This document shows positions 6,419 to 12,100 of a stretch of 12,100 nucleotides of DNA, one piece after another. Location of the stretch: contig JAISND010000054.1 of the NCBI GenBank assembly GCA_031276615.1, positions 1 through 12,100 of the forward strand. Direction: 5' to 3'. The first letter of the stretch is position 1. Every line of letters begins with the position of its first letter. The position numbers and the translations under genes are program-made. The notes beneath the pieces are model-generated. The model did not search any database. It was given only the letters and a program-made list of their open reading frames with translations, and had not been told where the DNA came from. The DNA comes from Treponema sp. GTDB lineage: Bacteria; Spirochaetota; Spirochaetia; Treponematales; Breznakiellaceae.

Positions 6419-8234
6419 AGAGATTCCCCCTGTTTCTGCCCATTCTGTCCAGTTCCAGCCGCGCCTTGAGGTTGTCCGGGTTGAGATCGAGGGCATATTC
6501 AAGGGCGCGGCGGCTTTGTTCGGGGCGGCCAAGGGCAAGAAGGCAGCGGGCTATGCAAAACCGGATGCGGGAACAGGTTTCGCGCCTGTATTGGGCCTGT
6601 TCCGGCGGGGCATCCCCTTCCTGCAAGGCGGCCGCGGCTTTTTCATAGTATTCAAGAGCCCCGGCGGGGGAACGGCGCGCTTCCAGAACGAGGCCAAGGT
6701 TTGCGCCGGCCCAGGCCGCGGCGCCTGTCCAGTCCGCGGTTCCGCCGCCGGCGGCGAGCCTCCGGAGACTTTCTTCGGCTTCGTCAAAGCCGCCGTCCCG
6801 GATCCGCTGAAGCGCTTCACGGAAGGAGAGCCATTCGCCGGAAAAACCGCGGCGGGCGGCGATTTTGAGGAGCGCGGCGCTTTCGCCGTAATTTCGCTGC
6901 AGGCCGAAATACCAGGCCGCCCATTGGTAAAGGTTCTCCTCCCCGCCGTGGCGGCCAAGGAGCAGCCAGATTTCTCCGGCGGTTCTGCCCGGTTCCCAGG
7001 TTTCGGCGCCGCGCCGCAACAGTTCAAGCTCAACAAGCGGATCCCGGAGGCCCCGGGAAGTCCCGCCGTCGGCCGCCGCCCCGCGCGCCCGGCCGGGCGC
7101 GGCCGATTCGAGGATCGCGATGCCCTGGGGGGCACTGAAAAGCCGGCTGTAGCGGATAAGGCCGAATGTACGGCCGGGCGCGGAGGATTCGGGCAGGGCG
7201 GCGAGCCGCCCGAGCAGTTCCCTCTCTTCACTTTCGTCCGCGGCGCTGAGGGCAAGGTTGTAGAGGGCGCGGGGGATTTGCCCTCCGGCGTCCGCGCCGG
7301 CCGGGGCGGCAAGTATTTTCCAGATGTTCCGGGCGCTTTCGGCGTAGCCCCCAAGCCAGAGCGCGTCCGCCTGCCGGGACAGGGCCGCTTCGTCAGGCAG
7401 CAGCGAAAACAGCTCCGCGGAACGGAGGGGATCGCCGAAGTCGTAAAAGTATTCGGCGGCGAAGCGGACGGATTCGGGGGAAGGCGAAACGGCGATCAGG
7501 TTCCGGATTTCCGGCGCCGGGTTTTCCCGGTTCAGGAGCTTCAGCAGCGCCAGATCCGCGATGATTTCACGTTCCGGGGAGGACGCTCCGGGGGAGGAAA
7601 GGCCGGCGGCCAGGGCGCTTCTCAGGCCGGCCGTGTTAAACTCTCCGGCCGCGCTTTCGGGGTTTTTCAGATCTCCCAGAAGCACGTGGAGGCTTACAAA
7701 CAGGGGACTGAAGCGCGCGTCCGTGAGAAGAGGCATAAGCTCCCTCAGTTCCGCTTCCGTTTCCCCGTTAATGGCGCCGCGCCCGACAAGAGCCCCGGCG
7801 GCTACCGCGGCCAGAACCTCGGAGTAGGGGTAAGCCCCGATTGCCCTGCGCGCGGCGTCCTGATAAGCGGGAACATACCGGGCTTCGAGCCGGGAAAGCA
7901 GGCGGCGGCGTTTCAGGACGGAGAGAAGGGCTTCCACCCCTTCGGCTTTTTTTTCCATTTTGTCAAGCATTGAATCAAGGGACCCGAGATTCCCGCCCCG
8001 CCCCGCGCCGTTTTGCTCCCAGGCCCGGTCATACTCGCGGAGGGAACGGTGAAAGGCGTCTCCCCCGGCCTTCCCGCCTTTCAGGACGGAAGAGACGGCA
8101 AGAACGGCGCCAAGGGCAAAAAAAAGAATAAGTCCCGAAAAGAAAGTGATCCGTAAAAAGCCGGCGCCGGGAACGCCGTGGCGCGAAAAAACGGCGGCCA
8201 TTTTTCCGGACAGCGCGCTCAGCTTTGGGGGCAT
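6417..8234 (-). CDS. Membrane-anchored TPR-repeat protein, function unknown
   Basis: The 605-residue product has a short cytoplasmic N-terminus, one strong membrane helix at about 28-50 (FFSGLILFFALGAVLAVSSV), and a long Ala/Leu/Arg-rich all-helical region. The clearest TPR-like repeats are at the C-terminus: GANLGLVLEARRSPAGALEY and then FCIARCLLALGRPEQSRRAL, finishing with ALDLNPDNLKARLEL. Earlier helices (for example around 275-330, 430-460) look like degenerate repeats. Such proteins scaffold protein complexes, here probably on the extracytoplasmic face; no partner can be named. The ATG at 8234 overlaps the nusB end by 16 bp and has AAAGGA upstream, so it belongs to the chaperone-nusB transcript. 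Its stop codon TAA lies in the inverted-repeat cluster; the last few residues (RNRGNL) could have been altered by that junction. Confidence 0.85.
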   Translation of the reverse strand: MPPKLSALSGKMAAVFSRHGVPGAGFLRITFFSGLILFFALGAVLAVSSVLKGGKAGGDAFHRSLREYDRAWEQNGAGRGGNLGSLDSMLDKMEKKAEGVEALLSVLKRRRLLSRLEARYVPAYQDAARRAIGAYPYSEVLAAVAAGALVGRGAINGETEAELRELMPLLTDARFSPLFVSLHVLLGDLKNPESAAGEFNTAGLRSALAAGLSSPGASSPEREIIADLALLKLLNRENPAPEIRNLIAVSPSPESVRFAAEYFYDFGDPLRSAELFSLLPDEAALSRQADALWLGGYAESARNIWKILAAPAGADAGGQIPRALYNLALSAADESEERELLGRLAALPESSAPGRTFGLIRYSRLFSAPQGIAILESAAPGRARGAAADGGTSRGLRDPLVELELLRRGAETWEPGRTAGEIWLLLGRHGGEENLYQWAAWYFGLQRNYGESAALLKIAARRGFSGEWLSFREALQRIRDGGFDEAEESLRRLAAGGGTADWTGAAAWAGANLGLVLEARRSPAGALEYYEKAAAALQEGDAPPEQAQYRRETCSRIRFCIARCLLALGRPEQSRRALEYALDLNPDNLKARLELDRMGRNRGNL

Positions 8235-8812
8235 GGTTCCTTTGGAGCCGCGCCGCCGGGGGCCCGCGAAACGTCAGGCGCCGGGGAATCCGGCGCGGCC
8301 TGCGAACTCTCAAGGGTCCGGCGGATACTGTCCAGTACGCCGTTGATGAAACGGTAGGAGTCATCGGTGCCGAATTCCTTTGAAATGCCTATGGCCTCGT
8401 TGATGACGATGGAAGGGGACAGGTCCCGCTGAAACATCAGGGTGTAGGTACTCATTCTGAGAACGGCAAGGTCCACCCGGTTAAGGCGCGAGATGTCCCA
8501 GTTCTGCAGATGGCTCCGGATCATCCTGTCAACGGCGCCGATGTTTTCGATGGTACCGGCGATAAGGAGGCGGGAAAAATCGGCGGTTTCCTGATTCATG
8601 GCCTCACGCTTGCCGGCTTCCAGCCAGGAGAAATCGAGAAGCTCCCCGAAAAGCGTCCCGTTTGACGTTTCGGCGGGCGCCGGGGAACCGGGCGGCGCTT
8701 TGGACAAGGCTCCGGGCGGATTTTTCGCGCCCTTCGCCGTGGTTTCAACGGAGGATTCCCACCAGTACAGGGCCTGAAATGCCAGAATCCGGCCTTTTCT
8801 GCGGGACGCCAT
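8219..8812 (-). CDS. nusB: Transcription antitermination factor NusB
   Basis: NusB with S10 (NusE) binds boxA RNA and supports antitermination of rRNA transcription in the cytoplasm. The family hallmarks are visible: SRRKGRILAFQALYWWE at the start, NWDISRLNRVDLAVLRMSTY (105-124), IVINEAIGISKEFGTDDSYR (135-154) and FINGVLDSI (155-163). At 197 residues it is longer than the usual 130-160. The excess is a Pro/Ala/Gly-rich insertion at about 24-58, after the first helix, and a Pro/Ala-rich tail from about 170. Neither looks like a known domain. The ATG is 2 bp after the chaperone stop codon and the gene overlaps the TPR gene by 16 bp, so the three are one operon. Confidence 0.95.
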   Translation of the reverse strand: MASRRKGRILAFQALYWWESSVETTAKGAKNPPGALSKAPPGSPAPAETSNGTLFGELLDFSWLEAGKREAMNQETADFSRLLIAGTIENIGAVDRMIRSHLQNWDISRLNRVDLAVLRMSTYTLMFQRDLSPSIVINEAIGISKEFGTDDSYRFINGVLDSIRRTLESSQAAPDSPAPDVSRAPGGAAPKEPCPQS

Positions 8813-8814
8813 TG

Positions 8815-9849
8815 TTACCAGGCCAGGTTTTTTTCAAAAACCTGAAAAGTTTTCCCGGACCGCAGCTCCGTCACCAGTTCCTGGGTAGCCTGGGCAAGGA
8901 TGGCCTGCTGCCGTTCCTGAAGCATTGAGTTGCCGATATAGTCACGAACCGTCATGCGGCTTCCCGGCCTGAAAATATCATCCAGTTCAAGGGCCTTCTG
9001 CTCGTAGGTTTCGGTTATCTTGATGATCTGATACCCCGTGGCGCCTTCCATCATTCTTGAAACCTCACCCTGTTTCAGGCTGAAGGCGGTGTTGATAAAT
9101 TCCTGTCCCACAACCTGCAGGGCTTCCGTATTTTTCGGAATGAAACCGGCGTCACCGGACTGATAACCGGAATTGGGCGCCTGCCCTCTGAGGGCGACTT
9201 CATCGAACTTTGAAGGGTTCAGTCCTATTTCCCGGTTAAGCCGGTCCGCCAGCTCCTTCGCCCTGGCCTTGTCCGGGCCGTAGGGAATCATAACCATGGA
9301 GAAGCGGACCGTTTCGGGGCGGACAAACTGGGTTTTGGTCAGGGAATAGGCGTTTTGAATTTCCTCTTCCGTGGGCATCTTGAGGGATTCAAAAAGCCCC
9401 TGCTTTTTCGAGGTAAGGTACTTCTGGACAATGAGCTGTCTGCGGAGCTGATCCCGAAAGGGCCCCACTTCAAGGCCGGTTTCGTTTTTCACGGCCTGGG
9501 CGTATTCGGCATCTGTGGGCTGCCGGCCTATGCTCTGGGCCATGCCCGCGCGAAGCTGCTGGATCTGCTGGTTTATCTCATTGTCGGAAACGGTGATCTT
9601 GTCCCGTTCCGCCGCCTGAACCGCCAGTTTCTCGTTGATCATTACATCCAGCACCTGCCGCCGTTCCGCCTCGGTGAGAGGCCGGCGGGCGCTTTTTTCC
9701 ATCCGTTCAATTTCGGTACGGAACTGCTTGACCGTTATCGGCTCGCTTTTGGTTAAATTTACGATGGCCGCCGGCTGCAAATCCGTCTGCGAAAAACCCG
9801 TTGCCGCGGAAAAGGCGCAAAAAAAAGCCAGGAACAGTAATCTTTTCAT
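8815..9849 (-). CDS. SurA/parvulin-like periplasmic chaperone (peptidyl-prolyl isomerase family)
   Basis: The 344-residue protein has a signal peptide (MKRLLFLAFFCAFSAATGFS, cleavage probably near residue 20), a helical SurA N-terminal-like domain at about 35-160 (EAERRQVLDVMINEKLAVQA, then VSDNEINQQIQQLR), a parvulin-like domain at about 178-280 (ending GDAGFI, FSLKQGEVS, GYQIIKITE) and a C-terminal helix. Family members help fold outer-membrane and exported proteins. The positions where active parvulins carry histidines appear replaced: the first strand reads RFSMVMIP instead of an xHIL type, and GYQIIK replaces GYHIIK. Chaperone action without isomerase activity is therefore likely. ATG 9849 has a good GAAGGGAAG ribosome site. 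It is the first gene of the unit with nusB and the TPR gene. I give no symbol because surA, prsA and ppiD types cannot be separated safely. Confidence 0.88.
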   Translation of the reverse strand: MKRLLFLAFFCAFSAATGFSQTDLQPAAIVNLTKSEPITVKQFRTEIERMEKSARRPLTEAERRQVLDVMINEKLAVQAAERDKITVSDNEINQQIQQLRAGMAQSIGRQPTDAEYAQAVKNETGLEVGPFRDQLRRQLIVQKYLTSKKQGLFESLKMPTEEEIQNAYSLTKTQFVRPETVRFSMVMIPYGPDKARAKELADRLNREIGLNPSKFDEVALRGQAPNSGYQSGDAGFIPKNTEALQVVGQEFINTAFSLKQGEVSRMMEGATGYQIIKITETYEQKALELDDIFRPGSRMTVRDYIGNSMLQERQQAILAQATQELVTELRSGKTFQVFEKNLAW

Positions 9850-9877
9850 AAACTTCCCTTCATAATTTTAGCGTATT

Positions 9878-9906
9878 ATTATAGCACATTACCGAAAACT
9901 CTGAAA
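9878..9906 (-). promoter_or_regulatory. Extended -10 promoter of the chaperone-nusB-TPR operon
   Basis: On the minus strand TGCTATAAT ends at 9878, an exact TATAAT (9883-9878) with the TG extension. The -35 candidate TTTCAG (9906-9901) is weak at 17-nt spacing, which fits an extended -10 promoter. The start would be near 9871, giving a leader of about 21 nt with the GAAGGGAAG site before ATG 9849. Confidence 0.65.
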
Positions 9907-9928
9907 CCCCGTCCGTTTTCAGGGGTTT
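9904..9928 (-). terminator. Possible terminator hairpin 3' of alaS
   Basis: AAACCCC (9928-9922 on the minus strand) pairs perfectly with GGGGTTT (9910-9904) over an 11-nt loop. Only a short interrupted T-stretch (TTTCAGAGTTTT) follows. It overlaps the weak -35 box of the next promoter. On the plus strand TTTT directly follows the stem, but no plus-strand gene leads into it. Confidence 0.4.
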
Positions 9929-9929
9929 T

Positions 9930-10118
9930 CCGGCAGTTTGTCCAAAACCAGCCGGGTTCTGGAACAGGCTCAAACAACCAGCGGGCGGGAAAAGCCGCAA
10001 AACCACTTTGGGGAACCGGCCCGGGTTTCCTCTTATTCGCAGTGGGGTCTAATACCCGGGAACCCGCCTTTCCTCCCCCGCGAAAGCGGGTTCTTGGGGA
10101 GCTTCAGGGCGGGGAGGT
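9930..10118. other. Non-coding spacer with several inverted repeats
   Basis: This is the largest gene-free stretch, between the alaS stop and the chaperone promoter. It holds a CCCGC-GAAA-GCGGG hairpin with a GNRA-type loop (10077-10090) and a CCCGGGT/ACCCGGG pair (10020-10026, 10054-10060). Shorter pairs such as CCACT/AGTGG (10003-10007, 10041-10045) are also present. No tRNA fold, T-box element or credible reading frame was recognised. The hairpins may simply end or protect the alaS mRNA. Confidence 0.4.
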
Positions 10119-11909
10119 TCATTCAAGAACCGCCCTGATGCGGCGGACTCCGGCCGAGGAGGACTGTTCCTTCTGAATTTTAAAGCGTCCCATGACGCCG
10201 GTATGCTCCACATGGGGGCCCCCGCATACCTCCCTGGAAAAATCCCCGATGGAATAGACCTTTACCCGGGATTCGTATTTTTCACCGAAGAGGGCGATGG
10301 CGCCGGAGGACTTTGCCTCCTCCAGACTCATCACTTCCATTGTTACCGGGAGGTCCCGCAGTATCTGTTCATTGACGATTTCCTCGACCCTTTTGATTTC
10401 CTCCGCCGTCAGGGGGGCGCCGTGGGAAAAGTCGAAGCGCATGCGCTCCACGGTGATGTTGGAACCCTTCTGCGCGGCATGATCCCCAAGCACCATGCGC
10501 AGGGCCTTGTGGAGCAGATGGGTGGCGGTGTGGTACTTCGTGGCGGTTTCGCCGTGATCCTGAAGCCCCCCCCTGAACACCTGTCCCCCGCCGGCCCGGG
10601 AAAGTTCCTGGTGTTTTTTGAAGGCTTCGTCGAATTCTTTCCGGTCCACCTTCATGCCCTGTTCCCCGGCAAGCTCCTCGGTAAGTTCTATGGGGAAGCC
10701 GTATGTGTCGTAGAGCTTGAAGGCCAGGCGGCCGGACATGATCCGCCGCGGATTTTTAAGGAGGCCGGGGAGCAGTTTTTCAAATTCGTGTTCGCCCTTC
10801 TGCAGGGTTTCCATGAATTTTTCTTCCTCCCTGTTGAGTTCGTTGATGATGAAGTCCCTGTTTTCCTGAAGCTCCGGGTAGGGGCCCCTGAACTGATCCA
10901 CGACGATGGCGGCAATGGGGGAGAGCAGGGGAAGGGGCATGCCCAGTTTGCGGCCGTGGCGCATTGCCCGCCGGACAAGCCTGCGGAGCACGTAGCCGGC
11001 GCCCACGTTGGAAGGGCTTACCGCTTTCGGATCGCCGAGGATGAAGGCGGCCGAGCGGATGTGATCCGAGATGATGCGCGCGGATTTGTCCTTTTCCGCA
11101 TCGGAACCGTAGGCATAGCCCCCCGCGGCTTTTTCAATTGCCCCGATGAGGGGCGCGAAAATTTCCGTATCGTAGACCGAGGCTTTGCCGTTGAGGATGG
11201 TGACGGTCCGTTCTATGCCCATGCCGGTATCCACGCACTTGCGGGCGAGGGGTTCGTAAACGCCTTCGGCGTTTTTGTTGTACTGCATGAACACGTCGTT
11301 CCAGATTTCAAGCCATTTGCCGCAGGAACAGCCGGGCTTGCAGTCGGGCCCGCAGGGCCTGTCGCCCACATAGTAGAACATTTCCGAGTCGGGACCGCAG
11401 GGGCCGGTGGTTCCCGCGGGCCCCCACCAGTTGTCCTCCCTGGGCAGGCGGGCGATGCGGTTCTCCGGGATGCCCATTTTTTTCCAGATCGCGGCGGATT
11501 CGTCGTCCCTGGGCACTTCGCCCTCGCCGGCGAAAACCGTGACGCCCAGCTTTTCAAGGGGAATGCCCAGCCACTTTCCGGAAGTGAGGAATTCAAAACT
11601 CATCTCGATGGCCCCTTCCTTGAAGTAATCGCCCAGGGACCAGTTGCCCAGCATTTCAAAAAAGGTAAGGTGGCTCGTGTCGCCCACGCTGTCAATATCG
11701 CCGGTGCGGATACACTTCTGGTAATCCACCAGGCGCTTTCCCGCGGGGTGTTCCTCGCCCAAAAGGTAGGGAACAAGGGGGTGCATGCCCGCCGTGGTAA
11801 AAAGCACCGTGGGATCGTTGTCGGGAAGCAGGGATTTACCCTGTATTTGGACATGATTCTTGGAAACAAAGAATTCGATGTATTTTCCGCGCAATTCGTC
11901 GGCTGTCAT
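10119..11909 (-). CDS. alaS: Alanyl-tRNA synthetase, short form without C-Ala domain
   Basis: The cytoplasmic class II enzyme charges tRNA-Ala and clears Ser/Gly mischarging. Of 596 residues, about 1-240 are the catalytic core: TTAGMHPLVPYLLG, CIRTGDIDSVGDTSHLTFFE, MLGNWSLGDYF and VDTGMGIER. The tRNA-recognition helices follow, with GAGYVLRRLVRRAMRHGRKLG (motif 3 type) split here as GAGYVLRRLVRRAMRHG and RKLG. The editing domain has zinc ligands HTATH (His460, His464) and CGGPH (Cys562, His566). The protein ends at GVRRIRAVLE, where others go on to the dimerisation and C-Ala regions (about 875 residues in E. coli). Short AlaRS of about 600 residues is known in Borrelia and Treponema. A cysteine cluster CGPDCKPGCSCG (about 186-197) is inserted in the core and may bind a metal. 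ATG 11909 is chosen over GTG 11924, which lies in the promoter. Confidence 0.97.
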   Translation of the reverse strand: MTADELRGKYIEFFVSKNHVQIQGKSLLPDNDPTVLFTTAGMHPLVPYLLGEEHPAGKRLVDYQKCIRTGDIDSVGDTSHLTFFEMLGNWSLGDYFKEGAIEMSFEFLTSGKWLGIPLEKLGVTVFAGEGEVPRDDESAAIWKKMGIPENRIARLPREDNWWGPAGTTGPCGPDSEMFYYVGDRPCGPDCKPGCSCGKWLEIWNDVFMQYNKNAEGVYEPLARKCVDTGMGIERTVTILNGKASVYDTEIFAPLIGAIEKAAGGYAYGSDAEKDKSARIISDHIRSAAFILGDPKAVSPSNVGAGYVLRRLVRRAMRHGRKLGMPLPLLSPIAAIVVDQFRGPYPELQENRDFIINELNREEEKFMETLQKGEHEFEKLLPGLLKNPRRIMSGRLAFKLYDTYGFPIELTEELAGEQGMKVDRKEFDEAFKKHQELSRAGGGQVFRGGLQDHGETATKYHTATHLLHKALRMVLGDHAAQKGSNITVERMRFDFSHGAPLTAEEIKRVEEIVNEQILRDLPVTMEVMSLEEAKSSGAIALFGEKYESRVKVYSIGDFSREVCGGPHVEHTGVMGRFKIQKEQSSSAGVRRIRAVLE

Positions 11910-11915
11910 GTATAT

Positions 11916-11945
11916 ATAATACACATTTTCGGAGGCTTGCGTCTA
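11916..11945 (-). promoter_or_regulatory. Putative alaS promoter overlapping the start region
   Basis: On the minus strand TATTAT (11921-11916) lies 6 nt before ATG 11909. A loose -35, TAGACG (11945-11940), sits 18 nt upstream of it. Transcription from this -10 would begin at or next to the ATG. The sequence before the ATG (GTATTATATATAC) has no Shine-Dalgarno, which fits a leaderless mRNA. The same GTATTATAT string occurs in the sensor-gene promoter. Confidence 0.45.
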
Positions 11946-11955
11946 TCGCGTTGCT

Positions 11956-11998
11956 CAGGTTTTACCGCAGGCGCCATCGACCCCGCTAAAAAAACCTG
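11956..11998 (-). other. Inverted repeat spanning the permease stop codon
   Basis: CAGGTTTT (11956-11963) and AAAACCTG (11991-11998) are perfect 8-bp inverted repeats separated by 27 nt, with the permease stop codon inside the loop. No U-run follows the stem on the minus strand. It may act as a weak terminator between the permease gene and alaS. Confidence 0.3.
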
Positions 11999-12100
11999 TT
12001 TACCGCCATAACCAATACCGGCACGGTCAGCATGGAAAGCAGGACGCTTGCCAGTATTATTCTGGAGGCCAGCTCGCTGTCCCCTCCGTATTTGTTTGCC
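11986..12100 (-). CDS. C-terminal end of an AEC-family permease (5' partial)
   Basis: The minus-strand frame is open from the window edge to TAG at 11988-11986, giving 37 complete codons. The visible part reads KYGGDSELASRIILASVLLS and then MLTVPVLVMAVNRFF: a short loop and one hydrophobic helix ending in a basic residue. The loop-helix pattern (Y-G-x-D-x-E-L-A, then LLS and a Pro in the helix) is that of the last segment of auxin efflux carrier (AEC)/malonate-type permeases, which are inner-membrane exporters or importers of organic acids. Substrate is unknown. Too little is visible for a firm family call. It lies 76 bp upstream of alaS on the same strand. Confidence 0.6.
   Translation of the reverse strand, partial: ANKYGGDSELASRIILASVLLSMLTVPVLVMAVNRFF

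Noticed and set aside
6051..7973. A 640-codon plus-strand open frame opposite the TPR and uvrB genes
   Set aside because: It is antisense to recognisable proteins, crosses the uvrB junction and the inverted-repeat cluster without any domain, and has low-complexity Gly/Arg/Pro composition. High GC at third positions makes such shadow frames common.
9930..10118. A possible tRNA or T-box leader in the hairpin-rich spacer
   Set aside because: No acceptor/T-arm pattern (GGTTCGA type) or T-box consensus is present, and the region is downstream, not upstream, of alaS.
9938..10138. A 66-codon plus-strand open frame in the alaS-chaperone spacer
   Set aside because: It overlaps the alaS 3' end in antisense, has a composition typical of hairpin-rich spacer DNA and shows no clear ribosome site or motif.
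10203..12011. A 602-codon plus-strand open frame opposite alaS
   Set aside because: alaS is certain on the other strand. The plus-strand translation shows no known motif and mirrors alaS codon structure.
1..12100. A CRISPR array, transposase, phage or defence-system gene
   Set aside because: No regularly spaced direct repeats, no DDE or recombinase motifs and no phage or defence proteins were seen. The GIY-YIG domain belongs to the DUF123 type, not to a homing endonuclease inside an intron.

Overview
The window is a GC-rich bacterial segment in which almost everything reads on the minus strand. Only the first gene, a partial unknown, is on the plus strand. The organism is probably a spirochaete of the Treponema group. 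The main evidence is a short alanyl-tRNA synthetase that ends right after its editing domain, as in Treponema and Borrelia. A two-TM Cache/PAS sensor protein of a type I associate with host-gut treponemes agrees with this. The assignment is an inference from protein style, not a database match.

In minus-strand reading order, from high to low coordinates, the window starts with the C-terminal end of an AEC-family permease (11986-12100). alaS (10119-11909) follows, with a promoter so close to its ATG that the mRNA may be leaderless. After a 269-bp non-coding stretch with several inverted repeats comes a tight three-gene unit driven by an extended -10 promoter: a SurA-like periplasmic chaperone, nusB, and a large membrane-anchored TPR protein. 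The chaperone and nusB are 2 bp apart, and nusB overlaps the TPR gene by 16 bp.

The TPR stop codon falls inside a roughly 100-bp cluster of perfect short inverted repeats. On its other side lies only the C-terminal 60% of UvrB. The UvrB N-terminal part, with the Walker A motif and the DNA-clamping hairpin, is absent from the window. Either an insertion or rearrangement broke uvrB, or a repeat caused an assembly misjoin. The uvrB remnant ends in a clear intrinsic terminator (4933-4964). This abuts a good sigma-70-type promoter (TTGACT, 16 nt, TATTAT) for a two-gene unit: the Cache/PAS sensor lacking a visible output domain, then an RlpA-like septal cell-wall protein 2 bp downstream.

An EamA/DMT transporter and an SfsA protein fused to a GIY-YIG (DUF123) nuclease domain complete the minus-strand series. 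The fusion gene converges on the partial plus-strand gene.

The most notable items are the SfsA/GIY-YIG double-nuclease fusion, the hairpin cluster at the uvrB breakpoint, the output-less sensor coupled to rlpA, and the possibly leaderless alaS. I found no CRISPR array, tRNA, rRNA, transposase or phage gene. Much of the window is ordinary housekeeping.
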